From assembly GCA_934277375.1 (NCBI GenBank), contig CAKQTZ010000002.1:124001-188000 (forward strand): a DNA stretch of 64,000 nucleotides. The letters are read 5' to 3'. The DNA comes from an uncultured Coprococcus sp. GTDB lineage: Bacteria; Bacillota; Clostridia; Lachnospirales; Lachnospiraceae. The position numbers and the translations under genes were made by a program. Below the pieces are notes generated by a model, which saw only the letters and a program-made list of their open reading frames with translations, searched no databases and had not been told where the DNA came from. This document shows positions 54,035 to 63,083 of the stretch, piece by piece (positions within the stretch are counted from its first letter, which is position 1; the number at the start of each line of letters is the position of its first letter).

Positions 54035-55006
54035 ATGAAATGGACTAAGCTCACAATAGATACAACGTGTGAAGCTGAAGACCTCATTAGCGCCTTCCTC
54101 GAAGAGGAAGGCGTTTTGGGTGTTCAGATAGAAGATAATATTCCGCTTACAGAGGAAGAGATGGAGACGATGTTTGTGGATCTGCTGCCGGATGATATGC
54201 CGGAAAATGATGGTACTGCTAAGGTGTCGTGCTTCCTGGATGATACATTTGATGTGCAGGATATCAAGGATAAAGTAACTGCTGAGATCAGGAGACTTTC
54301 AGAGTTTCTCCCTGTTGGAACTGGAGAGATAACTGAGAGCGAGACAAAGGATGAAGACTGGAGAGATAACTGGAAGGCATATTTCAAGCCATTCAGGTTG
54401 TATGACAATATTATTATTAAGCCTACCTGGGAGGCGGTGCCGGAGGATGCGGCAGCTGATGATATAATCATAGAGATAGACCCGGGAACAGCATTTGGTA
54501 CTGGTTCACATGAGACTACGAGACTGTGCATTGGCCAGTTAAAGAAATATATGAAGGATGGTGACAAGATACTTGACGCGGGCAGCGGCAGCGGTATACT
54601 GTCATTTGTGTGCAATAAGCTTGGCGCAGAGCATGTACTTGGAATTGATATAGATCCGATCGCTGTAGATGTAGCGGGCGAGAACAGGGATGTGAACCAT
54701 ATTCCAGCGGAAGCAGTGGAATTCATGTGCGGTAATGTACTTGAGGATCAGAAACTGGTTGATTCCATAGGGGCGAATTATGACATTGTTGTTGCGAATA
54801 TACTTGCAGATGTCATCATACCTATGTCAGCCGTGGTCCAGAAATTCATGAAGGATGACGGATTATTCATATCATCCGGAATTATCAATATTAAAGAAGA
54901 GGAAGTACGGCAGGCTCTTCTTGACAATAACTTTGATATCGTAGATACTGTCTACATGAATGACTGGGTAAGCTTTGTTGCCAAAAAACATGGCACAGCT
55001 ATGTAA
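54035..55006 (+). CDS. prmA: Ribosomal protein L11 methyltransferase
   Basis: PrmA trimethylates ribosomal protein L11. The 323 residues show the N-terminal substrate domain (MKWTKLTIDTTCEAEDLISAFLEEEGVLGVQIED) and the SAM domain with FGTGSHETTRLC, LDAGSGSGILSF and DIVVANILADVI, the NPPF-like PrmA motif. It follows dnaJ at nine bases, as in many Firmicutes. A terminator-like hairpin lies inside codons 19-28 (54091-54117), which could reduce read-through from the heat-shock genes. Confidence 0.95.
   Translation: MKWTKLTIDTTCEAEDLISAFLEEEGVLGVQIEDNIPLTEEEMETMFVDLLPDDMPENDGTAKVSCFLDDTFDVQDIKDKVTAEIRRLSEFLPVGTGEITESETKDEDWRDNWKAYFKPFRLYDNIIIKPTWEAVPEDAAADDIIIEIDPGTAFGTGSHETTRLCIGQLKKYMKDGDKILDAGSGSGILSFVCNKLGAEHVLGIDIDPIAVDVAGENRDVNHIPAEAVEFMCGNVLEDQKLVDSIGANYDIVVANILADVIIPMSAVVQKFMKDDGLFISSGIINIKEEEVRQALLDNNFDIVDTVYMNDWVSFVAKKHGTAM
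54091..54117 (+). terminator. Terminator-like hairpin inside the prmA coding region
   Basis: Perfect ten-base stem CGCCTTCCTC (54091-54100), GAA loop, GAGGAAGGCG (54104-54113), then TTTT. It encodes SAFLEEEGVL. As RNA it looks like an intrinsic terminator, although with a short U-run, about 65 bases after the dnaJ stop. Confidence 0.5.
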
Positions 55007-55095
55007 ACAGCAGAATATAACAGCTTATTTATATATCTGAAATGCAGCGTATAAATAGATGTATGATATCGTATATGAGAGGGTATATTCATAAT

Positions 55096-55851
55096 ATGAA
55101 CAGATTCTTTGTAGATATAGATGGCAGAAATATAGGGACAGACATAATCATAACTGGTGGTGATGTGAACCATATCAGAAATGTACTCCGCCTTAAAAAT
55201 GGTGATGAGATACTTGTCAGTGATGGCAGGGGCAGGGATTACATGTGTAGTATATGTGATATGGATTCAGATGAAGTTGTATGCCGCGTTGAGGATATCA
55301 ATGACAACTTTGCGGAGTTGCCTGTGGAAGTGACACTGTTTCAGGGGTATCCAAAGTCGGACAAGATGGATCTTATAGTCCAGAAGATGGTGGAACTTGG
55401 TGTTTATCGTATAGTACCTGTGTTCACTGCCAGAACCATAGTTAAACTGGATGCAAAGAAAGCAGCAAAGAAGACTGAACGTTACCGTATGATAGCAGAG
55501 GCGGCGGCTAAGCAGTCCGGACGAGGAATCGTACCTGAGATATCCGAACCGGTTACATTTGCCAGAGCACTGGACATGGCTTCAAAATTAGATATGAATA
55601 TCATACCTTACGAGGAGGCGGAGGGACTTGAAAAGTCGCGCCGCATTATTGCGGAGGCGGCATCGTCCACACATGATAGTCTTGGGATATTCATAGGACC
55701 TGAAGGCGGGTTTGCCCGCGAGGAAGTTGAACAGGCGATGGGGATAGGCGCAGAAAGCATAACACTCGGACACAGAATCCTTCGAACTGAGACAGCTGGT
55801 ATGGCGGTGATGTCTATTATCATGTTTCAGGCTGATCAGGACAAGCGTTGA
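55096..55851 (+). CDS. rsmE: 16S rRNA (uracil1498-N3)-methyltransferase
   Basis: RsmE methylates U1498 of 16S rRNA; SPOUT (alpha/beta-knot) fold. The 251 residues begin MNRFFVDIDGRNIGTDIIITGGDVNHIRNVLRLK and contain LFQGYPKSDKMDLIVQKMVELGV, RYRMIAEAAAKQSGRGIVPEI and IGPEGGFAREE near the SAM-binding knot. I start at ATG 55096, which gives the typical N-terminus; the open frame reaches back to 55042. Same transcriptional direction as prmA, 89 bases downstream, as in other Firmicutes. Confidence 0.94.
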   Translation: MNRFFVDIDGRNIGTDIIITGGDVNHIRNVLRLKNGDEILVSDGRGRDYMCSICDMDSDEVVCRVEDINDNFAELPVEVTLFQGYPKSDKMDLIVQKMVELGVYRIVPVFTARTIVKLDAKKAAKKTERYRMIAEAAAKQSGRGIVPEISEPVTFARALDMASKLDMNIIPYEEAEGLEKSRRIIAEAASSTHDSLGIFIGPEGGFAREEVEQAMGIGAESITLGHRILRTETAGMAVMSIIMFQADQDKR

Positions 55852-55880
55852 CAATATAATAATATATATCAGAGGAAAAA

Positions 55881-57026
55881 ATGGAAGCATATTTTGACAA
55901 TTCGGCAACAACTCCGGTTTACCCGGAAGTAAGAGATCTTGTAATAAAACTAATGGAGGAGGATTATGGTAATCCATCCTCTCTGCACATGAAGGGCGTT
56001 CAGGCTGCGAGATATGTGACTGAAGCCAGAGAAAGCCTGGCCAGACTGTTGAAGGTAAACGCAAAGGAGATAGTGTTTACATCCGGTGGAACAGAGTCAA
56101 ATAATATGGCACTCATAGGAGGTGCTCTTGCCAACAAAAGAGCGGGCAACAGAATAGTGACGACTGAGGTTGAGCATGCATCCGTTGGAAGTCCGCTTTC
56201 GTTTTTGGAAAGTATTGGGTTCGACGTTGTAAGAGTAGGTGTTGACAGCCGTGGCATAATAGATATGGAACAACTGCTGGATGCGGTGAATGATGACACC
56301 ATTATCGTATCGGTTATGTATGTGAACAATGAGATCGGTTCTGTCATGCCGATACAGGATATCGCCAGACGGATTAAAGAGAAGAACCCTGCAGTGCTGT
56401 TTCATGTGGATGCTATACAGGCATTTGGAAAGTATAAAGTATATCCTGGCAGAATGGGGATAGACATGATGTCAGTTAGCAGCCATAAGTTCCATGGCCC
56501 TAAGGGAGTCGGTGCTCTGTATATTCATGACAGAGTGAAGGTGAAGCCGGTGATATATGGCGGCGGACAGCAGAATGGTATGAGATCAGGAACAGAGAAT
56601 GTACCGGGGATAGCGGGAATGGCACTTGCTGCTGAGATGACATACAAAAATCTGGATGAAAATGTGGAACATATGAGAAGTCTTAAAAAACATCTTATTG
56701 ATGAACTCACACAGATAGAGGAAGTATACAGCAACTCAGGAGATGCACCTCATATTGCAAGTATAACATTTAATGGTGTAAGAAGTGAGGTCATGCTTCA
56801 TGCCCTGGAGGATAAAGGAGTATATGTTTCCTCTGGATCTGCATGTTCATCTAATAAACATTCGGTCAGTGGAACGCTTAAGGCGATAGGTTTACCGCCA
56901 GAAAAACTTGAGTCTACACTCAGATTCAGTTTTTCCCCTGAGAATACAATTGATCAGGTGGAATATGCAGTGCAGTGCTGTAAAGAACTTCTTCCAGTAC
57001 TGAGGCGATACAGACGGAAGAAATAG
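55881..57026 (+). CDS. Cysteine desulfurase (NifS/IscS-like)
   Basis: PLP enzyme that removes sulfur from cysteine to form a persulfide. The 381 residues have SGGTESNNMALIG, TTEVEHASV, the PLP Lys in SVSSHKFHGPKGVG and the catalytic Cys in SSGSACSSNKHSVSGTLKA. Directly upstream of thiI (207-base gap), as with NifZ/ThiI pairs in Bacillus and clostridia, so its persulfide most likely feeds ThiI for 4-thiouridine in tRNA. AGAGGAAAAA precedes the ATG. A general IscS role cannot be excluded. Confidence 0.93.
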   Translation: MEAYFDNSATTPVYPEVRDLVIKLMEEDYGNPSSLHMKGVQAARYVTEARESLARLLKVNAKEIVFTSGGTESNNMALIGGALANKRAGNRIVTTEVEHASVGSPLSFLESIGFDVVRVGVDSRGIIDMEQLLDAVNDDTIIVSVMYVNNEIGSVMPIQDIARRIKEKNPAVLFHVDAIQAFGKYKVYPGRMGIDMMSVSSHKFHGPKGVGALYIHDRVKVKPVIYGGGQQNGMRSGTENVPGIAGMALAAEMTYKNLDENVEHMRSLKKHLIDELTQIEEVYSNSGDAPHIASITFNGVRSEVMLHALEDKGVYVSSGSACSSNKHSVSGTLKAIGLPPEKLESTLRFSFSPENTIDQVEYAVQCCKELLPVLRRYRRKK

Positions 57027-57047
57027 AACATTCAGTAAGACGGTGCC

Positions 57048-57173
57048 CTGGAATGATACGACGGAGCACGGTAGATGAAGTAGAGTAACTACTCTGTAAA
57101 AACGTAGGTCTGGAACGATACGACAGTGCACGGTAGAAGTGAAAGAAACAGATACTCTGTAAATCAGAGAACC
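57048..57173. repeat. Two tandem 62-bp repeats in the thiI leader
   Basis: Copy 1 starts at 57048 and copy 2 at 57110; both open with CTGGAA(T/C)GATACGAC, share GCACGGTAGA and end near TACTCTGTAAA. Copy 1 contains an AGAGTA-AC-TACTCT dyad and copy 2 a CTCTG/CAGAG dyad. Farther down ACCAGATACACA occurs twice (near 57170 and 57201). No ORF is seen here. Confidence 0.65.
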
Positions 57174-57233
57174 AGATACACATAGCAGGTATAAAGGCTG
57201 ACCAGATACACAGCCGGATAACAAGGAGGATAC

Positions 57234-58421
57234 ATGCAGTACAAGGCTTTTATGATAAAGTATGCCGAGATTGGCACTAAAGGAAAAAACAGATATATTT
57301 TTGAGGATATTTTGTGTAAAAATATAAACAGAAAACTCAAAAATTATGGAGATTTCTATGTAAGAAAAGAACAGGGAAGAATATTTGTGGAGTGCAAGTC
57401 GGATTACGATTATGAGGACGTTGTAAGTGCTCTTGGTAAAGTGTTCGGAATAGTTGGCATATGTCCTGTTGTTGTAGAGGAGAATACAGAGTTTGAGAAT
57501 CTCAGACAGAAAGTTATTGATTATGTGGATAAGGCCTATGACAGAAAAAACTTTACTTTTAAAGTGTTTACAAGGAGAAATGATAAGTCGTATCCGATGA
57601 CGTCCATGGAGGTGAGTGCAGAACTCGGACATTTCCTCCTGGAGGCATATCCGGAGCTCTCTGTTGATGTACATGCTCCACAGGAGATAATAAATGTGGA
57701 GATAAGAAAGGTTGCATATATATACTCCATAACTATTCCTGGTCCGGGTGGGCTTCCAGTTGGAACAAATGGTAAAGGGATGGCACTTTTGTCAGGAGGA
57801 ATAGACAGTCCTGTTGCGGCGTATATGATAGCCAAAAGAGGTGTGGTAGTTGAGGCGGTATATTTCCACGCACCTCCATTTACCAGTGAGAGAGCAAAGC
57901 AGAAGGTTATAGATCTGGCGTGCCTTGTTGCGGATTATGCCGGTGCAATAAGACTTCATGTGGTTAATTTTGCAGATGTGCAGATGGCGATATATGATAA
58001 CTGCCCTCATGAGGAACTTACAATCATTATGAAAAGATATATGATCAAGATTGCGGAGGAACTTGCGGAGAAGAATGACTGCCAGTGCACCATCACTGGT
58101 GAGAGTATAGGACAGGTATCAAGTCAGACGGTGTTTAGTCTGAATGTCATAAACCAGGTAAGTACTATTCCGGTGTTCAGACCGTGTATAGGAATGGATA
58201 AGCAGGAGATAGTGGATATATCTGAAAAGATAGGTACATATGAGACCTCAATACTTCCGTATGAGGATTGTTGTACCACATTTGTTGCAAAACATCCGGT
58301 TACAAAACCAGTATTGTCAGCGATAGAGAAATCAGAAGCTAAACTTAAAGGAATTATAGAACCTCTGTATCAGAAGGCAGTGGATACTGCGGAGATAATT
58401 ATGTGCCGTGCAAAACAGTAA
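57234..58421 (+). CDS. thiI: tRNA 4-thiouridine synthetase ThiI
   Basis: ThiI adenylates U8 of tRNA and inserts sulfur. The 395 residues have the ferredoxin-like and THUMP region (about 1-165, with MIKYAEIGTKGKNRYIFED) and the PP-loop LLSGGIDSPVAAYM. The C-terminal rhodanese domain of the enterobacterial enzyme is lacking, as in most Firmicutes. CTTFVAKHP near the end is typical. AAGGAGG precedes the ATG. Operates with the upstream desulfurase. Confidence 0.95.
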   Translation: MQYKAFMIKYAEIGTKGKNRYIFEDILCKNINRKLKNYGDFYVRKEQGRIFVECKSDYDYEDVVSALGKVFGIVGICPVVVEENTEFENLRQKVIDYVDKAYDRKNFTFKVFTRRNDKSYPMTSMEVSAELGHFLLEAYPELSVDVHAPQEIINVEIRKVAYIYSITIPGPGGLPVGTNGKGMALLSGGIDSPVAAYMIAKRGVVVEAVYFHAPPFTSERAKQKVIDLACLVADYAGAIRLHVVNFADVQMAIYDNCPHEELTIIMKRYMIKIAEELAEKNDCQCTITGESIGQVSSQTVFSLNVINQVSTIPVFRPCIGMDKQEIVDISEKIGTYETSILPYEDCCTTFVAKHPVTKPVLSAIEKSEAKLKGIIEPLYQKAVDTAEIIMCRAKQ

Positions 58422-58433
58422 TAAAAAAAATAG

Positions 58434-58462
58434 AAGAGATGCTTTTTTAAGCATCTCTTTGA
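58434..58462. terminator. Terminator between thiI and the HPr-like gene
   Basis: Perfect 11-base arms AAGAGATGCTT (58434-58444) and AAGCATCTCTT (58449-58459) with a TTTT loop. The long A-run at the left edge (AATAAAAAAAATAG) becomes a U-run for the minus-strand gene, so this is a strong terminator for that gene and a weaker one for thiI. Confidence 0.85.
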
Positions 58463-58495
58463 ATATAAAAAACTATCAAATAATATGCAGATATT

Positions 58496-58729
58496 CTACT
58501 CTGCAAGATATGGCTTCAGAGTTGCCATAATCTCGTCGATTCCGGTCTCTGCATGGATGTTAAGCTCGATAGGCTTTGATATATCAAGACTGAAAATACC
58601 CATGATTGACTTGGCGTCAATTACATAACGTCCTGATACAAGGTCAAATTCTGCGTCAAACTTTGCGATGTCATTGCAAAAGCTCTTGACCTTATCAATT
58701 GAGTTTAAAGAAATCTTAACAACTGTCAT
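58496..58729 (-). CDS. HPr-family protein lacking the catalytic histidine
   Basis: A 77-residue protein with the HPr fold pattern. The segment DAKSIMGIFSLDIS corresponds to the HPr/Crh region containing regulatory Ser46 (KSIMG). The stretch that should carry His15 in a G(I/L)HARPA motif reads SIDKVKSFCNDI, with no His or Arg. It therefore cannot serve as a normal PTS phosphocarrier and resembles Crh-like regulators, although with a different N-terminal helix. AGGAGGAC and a consensus promoter precede it on the minus strand. Catabolite-regulation role is inference. Confidence 0.75.
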   Translation of the reverse strand: MTVVKISLNSIDKVKSFCNDIAKFDAEFDLVSGRYVIDAKSIMGIFSLDISKPIELNIHAETGIDEIMATLKPYLAE

Positions 58730-58777
58730 AATTAGTCCTCCTAACCCTGTGAGTGATATTATTTATGTACTGTCATT

Positions 58778-58806
58778 ATTATATTTTTATAGAATACAAA
58801 AGTCAA
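58778..58806 (-). promoter_or_regulatory. Promoter of the HPr-like gene
   Basis: On the minus strand, TTGACT (58801-58806), 17 bases, TATAAT (58778-58783): nearly consensus. It faces away from mtaB, whose start lies 21 bases to the right. Confidence 0.8.
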
Positions 58807-58826
58807 TATTAAGGAGAGTAAAATAG

Positions 58827-60179
58827 ATGTTAAAAGGAATGTCTGTAGCTGCCACAACACTTGGCTGCAAGGTTAATCAGGCTGAGACCGACAGCATGCT
58901 GGATATGCTGCAGGCTGCTGGTGCTAATATAGTGGAATTTGATGAAAAAGCAGATATATATATAGTAAATACCTGTTCAGTGACCAATGTTGCCGACAAA
59001 AAATCAAGGCAGATGCTTCACAGAGCAAAGAAGAAAAATCCACAGGGAATAGTCATAGCCGCAGGATGCTATGTCCAGTCTGCACGCGAGATTCTGGAAA
59101 AGGATGACGCTATAGATATCGTGATCAGCAACAATAAGAAGAAAAATATAACAGATATTATAAATGATTTCATAAATGTGAGAATGGCAAAAAGCGAAAA
59201 CGACTCACCGGTACATGATGTTGTTGAGTGCTTCACGGATATATCCAGAGAGACAGAGTATGAAGAGATGGGCTGGCATGTGCCAGTGGGGCATACCAGA
59301 GCATATGTGAAGATACAGGATGGATGTAATCAGTTCTGCTCATATTGTATCATTCCATATGTCAGAGGCAGGATCAGAAGCAGAAGCCAGGAGGCAGTGC
59401 TGAAGGAGGTAAGCGAGCTTGCATCAGCAGGCATCAAGGAAGTGGTGCTTACAGGGATACACATATCGTCATATGGTAAGGATAAGAATAATGAGGGAGC
59501 ACTCATAGACCTGATAGATGTAATCTCAAAAATCAAAGGAATAAAGAGAATTAGGCTTGGCTCCCTGGAACCTGGAATAATCACAGAGGACTTCGTAAAG
59601 CGGATCTCGGCTAATTCCAAGGTGTGTCCACATTTTCATCTGAGCCTGCAAAGTGGCTGTAATACAGTGCTTAAGAGAATGAACAGGAAGTATACATGTG
59701 AGCAATACTTAGAAAAATGTGATATGCTTAGAAGCGCGTATAAAGCTCCTGCGTTGACAACGGATGTCATAGTAGGCTTTCCAGGGGAGACAGATGAGGA
59801 ATTTCAGGAGACTGTCAGATATCTGACGGAGCTTAAATTGTATGAAATGCATATCTTCAAATATTCGCCGAGACAGGGTACTGTGGCTGCTGCGATGAAA
59901 GACCAGATATCTCCCGGGATCAAGAACGAGAGAAGTGATGTTCTGCTTGCTCTTGCAGAAAAAAACAAAAAGGAATATGAATCTATGTACGAGGGTGAGG
60001 AGCTTGAGGTCCTGGTAGAAGAGGTTATCAGGAAAAATGATACCACATATCTCAGGGGGCACACTGAGAGATATATGGATATTATGATAGATGTGGGAAA
60101 TACACCGATGCCTGAAAGTTTTGTAAATACATTTGTCTATGCAGGGTTTACCCAGAATGGCGATATATACATGGTCTAA
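58827..60179 (+). CDS. mtaB: tRNA (t6A37) methylthiotransferase MtaB
   Basis: Radical SAM methylthiotransferase that converts t6A37 to ms2t6A37 in ANN-decoding tRNAs. The 450 residues have the UPF0004 domain (TLGCKVNQAETDSM), the radical SAM CxxxCxxC in GCNQFCSYCIIPYVRGRIRSR, GSLEPGII, LQSGCNTVLKRMNR and TDVIVGFPGETDEEF, then a TRAM-like end. ATG 58827 follows AAGGAGAG; a second ATG is four codons later. The GCKVN start favours MtaB over MiaB or RimO. Confidence 0.94.
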   Translation: MLKGMSVAATTLGCKVNQAETDSMLDMLQAAGANIVEFDEKADIYIVNTCSVTNVADKKSRQMLHRAKKKNPQGIVIAAGCYVQSAREILEKDDAIDIVISNNKKKNITDIINDFINVRMAKSENDSPVHDVVECFTDISRETEYEEMGWHVPVGHTRAYVKIQDGCNQFCSYCIIPYVRGRIRSRSQEAVLKEVSELASAGIKEVVLTGIHISSYGKDKNNEGALIDLIDVISKIKGIKRIRLGSLEPGIITEDFVKRISANSKVCPHFHLSLQSGCNTVLKRMNRKYTCEQYLEKCDMLRSAYKAPALTTDVIVGFPGETDEEFQETVRYLTELKLYEMHIFKYSPRQGTVAAAMKDQISPGIKNERSDVLLALAEKNKKEYESMYEGEELEVLVEEVIRKNDTTYLRGHTERYMDIMIDVGNTPMPESFVNTFVYAGFTQNGDIYMV

Positions 60180-60267
60180 TATGTTCCTTTACTTTTGAAC
60201 TTTTTTATATTAGAATAGGAATGTTAAAAGGCTCATAAGATAATAATTAAGATGAGGACGTGATTCG

Positions 60268-60525
60268 ATGAATAATGAAAGTACACAGAATATTGTGCCA
60301 ATTAAGGATGCTGCCATAGATGTGCGTGAGATAGTTGGGCAGGTATATGATGCACTTGCAGAGAAAGGGTACAATCCGGTAAGTCAGGTGGTTGGTTATA
60401 TAATGAGCGGTGATCCGACATATATAACAAGCTACAAGAATGCCAGAAGTCTGATAATGAAGGTTGAGAGAGACGAGATAATCGAGGTACTGTTTGAGGA
60501 TTATATCAAGAACAACCTGGTTTGA
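60268..60525 (+). CDS. ireB: IreB-family regulatory phosphoprotein
   Basis: An 85-residue DUF965/IreB protein. [46 protein letters not shown] is the conserved core. In Enterococcus IreB is a substrate of the Ser/Thr kinase IreK and affects cephalosporin resistance; its biochemical activity is not known. It precedes ruvX, the standard Firmicute order ireB-ruvX. GAGGACG lies upstream of the ATG. Confidence 0.93.
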   Translation: MNNESTQNIVPIKDAAIDVREIVGQVYDALAEKGYNPVSQVVGYIMSGDPTYITSYKNARSLIMKVERDEIIEVLFEDYIKNNLV

Positions 60526-60594
60526 CTGTCGGAGTGGCATGACTGCCATATGTAAGTGGTGGATCAATAAAAATATAAAGGATGTACAGATTTT

Positions 60595-61044
60595 ATGAGA
60601 GTACTGGGACTTGATTATGGTACCAAGACAGTTGGTGTGGCGGTGAGTGATCCGCTTAAGCTCACAGCACAGCCCCTTGAGACTATAGAGAGAAGATCAG
60701 CTAATAAGCTGAGACAGACACTTGCGCGTATAGAAGCTATATTGGATGAGTACAACACGGCCGGCGACAAAGAGAAAGTAGAACTTATCGTACTCGGTTA
60801 TCCTAAGAATATGAATAATTCAGAGGGCGAAAGATGCGAGGCTGCTCTTGGGTTCAAAGAGGATCTCGAGAGAAGAACAGGACTAGAAGTTGTATTATGG
60901 GACGAGAGACTGACGACTGTTGAAGCGGAGAGAATACTAAAAGCCAGCGGCGTTAGAAGGGAAAACAGAAAGACCTATATAGACAAGATGGCTGCTGCGG
61001 TTATTTTACAGAATTATCTGGATGCGAAGTGCAGTTCACTGTAG
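60595..61044 (+). CDS. ruvX: Putative Holliday junction resolvase RuvX/YqgF
   Basis: RuvX/YqgF-family nuclease of 149 residues, implicated in pre-16S rRNA 5' processing and in Holliday junction cleavage. [21 protein letters not shown] gives the first catalytic Asp; [16 protein letters not shown] and [14 protein letters not shown] give the second and third. It is preceded by ireB and followed by a DUF1292 gene, the conserved ireB-ruvX-yrzB order in Firmicutes. RuvX and pre-rRNA roles remain debated in the literature. Confidence 0.94.
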   Translation: MRVLGLDYGTKTVGVAVSDPLKLTAQPLETIERRSANKLRQTLARIEAILDEYNTAGDKEKVELIVLGYPKNMNNSEGERCEAALGFKEDLERRTGLEVVLWDERLTTVEAERILKASGVRRENRKTYIDKMAAAVILQNYLDAKCSSL

Positions 61045-61122
61045 TGGTGTGGTGACAGCTGCTATAGCATGGCAGCCGTAGAGCTTGATATCTTGATATA
61101 TAGGTCGGAAGTAGAGGTTTTG

Positions 61123-61401
61123 ATGGCAGGAGACAGAAATACGGACAACAGTATCATATTTGAATCAGAAGACGGAACAGAGGTTGAATTTAATGTTGTA
61201 GAACAGACAACGCTTGGCGGTGTCAATTATCTGTTTGTGATAGACAAGGCGGATGATGAATCTTTCCTTATCCTTCGTGAGAATAGCGGGGCTGATACGG
61301 AAGAGATGGCAGCATACGATATTGTGGAAGATGAGAATGAATTAGAGGCAGTAATCAGGATATTTGACGAACTGCTTGAGGACGTTAATTTGGAGGTATA
61401 A
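61123..61401 (+). CDS. DUF1292-family protein (YrzB-like)
   Basis: A 92-residue acidic protein of the DUF1292 family; IIFESEDGTEVEFNVVEQTTLGGVNYLFV and the ELEAVIRIFDELL end are typical. Function unknown, but it follows ruvX in most Firmicutes. ATG 61123 is preceded by AGAGG; the frame is open to 61069 but with no ribosome-binding site. It ends five bases before rnj. Confidence 0.85.
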   Translation: MAGDRNTDNSIIFESEDGTEVEFNVVEQTTLGGVNYLFVIDKADDESFLILRENSGADTEEMAAYDIVEDENELEAVIRIFDELLEDVNLEV

Positions 61402-61406
61402 GAAAA

Positions 61407-63071
61407 TTGAATAAGAATAATAAAGAGACAGTGAAGATCATTCCTTTGGGCGGTCTGGAACAGATTGGAATGAACATCACTGCGATAGAGTATGAGGACT
61501 CTATCATAGTCATTGACTGCGGACTGGCATTCCCGGAGGATGATATGTTAGGAATCGATCTGGTAATTCCTGATGTTACATATCTCAAGGAAAACGCGGA
61601 CAAAGTCAGGGGACTTGTGGTTACCCATGGACATGAGGATCATATAGGAGCTATTCCATATATTGAGAAGGAGATCAATATGCCGATATATGCGACAAAG
61701 CTCACTATGGGACTCATAGAGAATAAACTCAAAGAACACAATCTGATGAATAACACCAGAAGGAAAGTCGTAAAGTATGGACAGAATATCAATCTTGGTG
61801 CATTCAGGGTTGAGTTCATAAGAACGAATCACTCAATTGCTGATTCCGCTGCACTTGCGATATATACTCCTGCGGGATTACTGGTTCATACGGGAGATTT
61901 TAAGATAGATTACACACCGGTATTTGGCGGCACTATAGATCTTCAGAGATTTGCGGAGCTTGGCAAGAAAGGCGTGCTTGCTCTGATGGCTGATTCGACA
62001 AATGCTGAGAAAGAGGGATTCACCCAGTCGGAGAAGACTGTAGGAAGAACATTTGACAATCTGTTTAACGACAACAAAGACCACAGAATCATTATTGCTA
62101 CTTTTGCGTCGAATGTAGACAGAGTACAGCAGATCATAAATTCAGCGTACAAATATGGCAGAAAAGCCGTAATAGAAGGACGCAGCATGGTGAATATCAT
62201 CAGCACTGCATCTGAGCTTGGCTATATAAATATCCCGGATAACACCTTGATAGATATAAGTGAGATGAAGAATTATCCGGATGAGAAGGTTGTACTTATA
62301 ACAACCGGTAGTCAGGGAGAGAATATGGCGGCATTGTCAAGAATAGCTGCTTCTATCCACAACAAGATCGCCATCAAGCCCGGCGATGTGGTTATATTCA
62401 GTTCACATCCGATACCGGGAAATGAAAAGGCAGTGTTTAAGGTTATAAATGAACTAGAGGCAAAGGGAGCGCATGTTATATTTGAAGATACACACGTGTC
62501 GGGACATGCGTGCCGCGAGGAACTGAAGCTTATATATGCCCTGACAAAGCCTAAGTATGCAATCCCTGTTCATGGAGAATACAGACATCTTAAAAGACAT
62601 GCAGAACTTGCTGTTGAGATGGGGATTCCAAAGGAAAATGTAAAGATCATGACCACTGGTGATGTCCTTGAGATCGGACAGGATGTTTTTAATGTTGTCG
62701 GCAAGGTTCCGGCACAGGGAGTATTCGTAGATGGTCTTGGAGTCGGGGATGTAGGAAACATAGTACTCAGAGACAGACAGATGCTTTCACAGAATGGACT
62801 TATGATCATTGTTGTTACTCTGGACAGATACAGCAACCAGCTGGTTGCCGGACCGGATATAGTATCCCGTGGATTTGTGTATGTGAGAGAGTCGGAGACA
62901 CTCATGGAGGACTGTAGGATAACATGCCAGGAAGCACTGGACAGGTGTCTCAGCAGAGGCGTGACGGACTGGGGAAAGATAAAGTCTGTGATCAAAGACG
63001 ATATGAGTGAATTCCTGTGGAAGAGGACTAAGAGAAGTCCTATGATCCTTCCGATAATCACGGAAGTGTAG
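61407..63071 (+). CDS. rnj: Ribonuclease J
   Basis: Metallo-beta-lactamase/beta-CASP ribonuclease with endo- and 5'-3' exonuclease activity, central to mRNA turnover in Firmicutes. The 554 residues have IIPLGGLEQIGMNITAIEYED, the metal motif THGHEDHIGA, HTGDFKIDYTP, ADSTNAEKEG, and the beta-CASP GSQGENMAALSRIA and SSHPIPGNEKAV blocks. The start is TTG 61407, ten bases after GGAGG; no in-frame ATG is close. A short single RNase J, with J1/J2 not distinguishable. Confidence 0.97.
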   Translation: MNKNNKETVKIIPLGGLEQIGMNITAIEYEDSIIVIDCGLAFPEDDMLGIDLVIPDVTYLKENADKVRGLVVTHGHEDHIGAIPYIEKEINMPIYATKLTMGLIENKLKEHNLMNNTRRKVVKYGQNINLGAFRVEFIRTNHSIADSAALAIYTPAGLLVHTGDFKIDYTPVFGGTIDLQRFAELGKKGVLALMADSTNAEKEGFTQSEKTVGRTFDNLFNDNKDHRIIIATFASNVDRVQQIINSAYKYGRKAVIEGRSMVNIISTASELGYINIPDNTLIDISEMKNYPDEKVVLITTGSQGENMAALSRIAASIHNKIAIKPGDVVIFSSHPIPGNEKAVFKVINELEAKGAHVIFEDTHVSGHACREELKLIYALTKPKYAIPVHGEYRHLKRHAELAVEMGIPKENVKIMTTGDVLEIGQDVFNVVGKVPAQGVFVDGLGVGDVGNIVLRDRQMLSQNGLMIIVVTLDRYSNQLVAGPDIVSRGFVYVRESETLMEDCRITCQEALDRCLSRGVTDWGKIKSVIKDDMSEFLWKRTKRSPMILPIITEV

Positions 63072-63083
63072 AAGGGTGATAAT

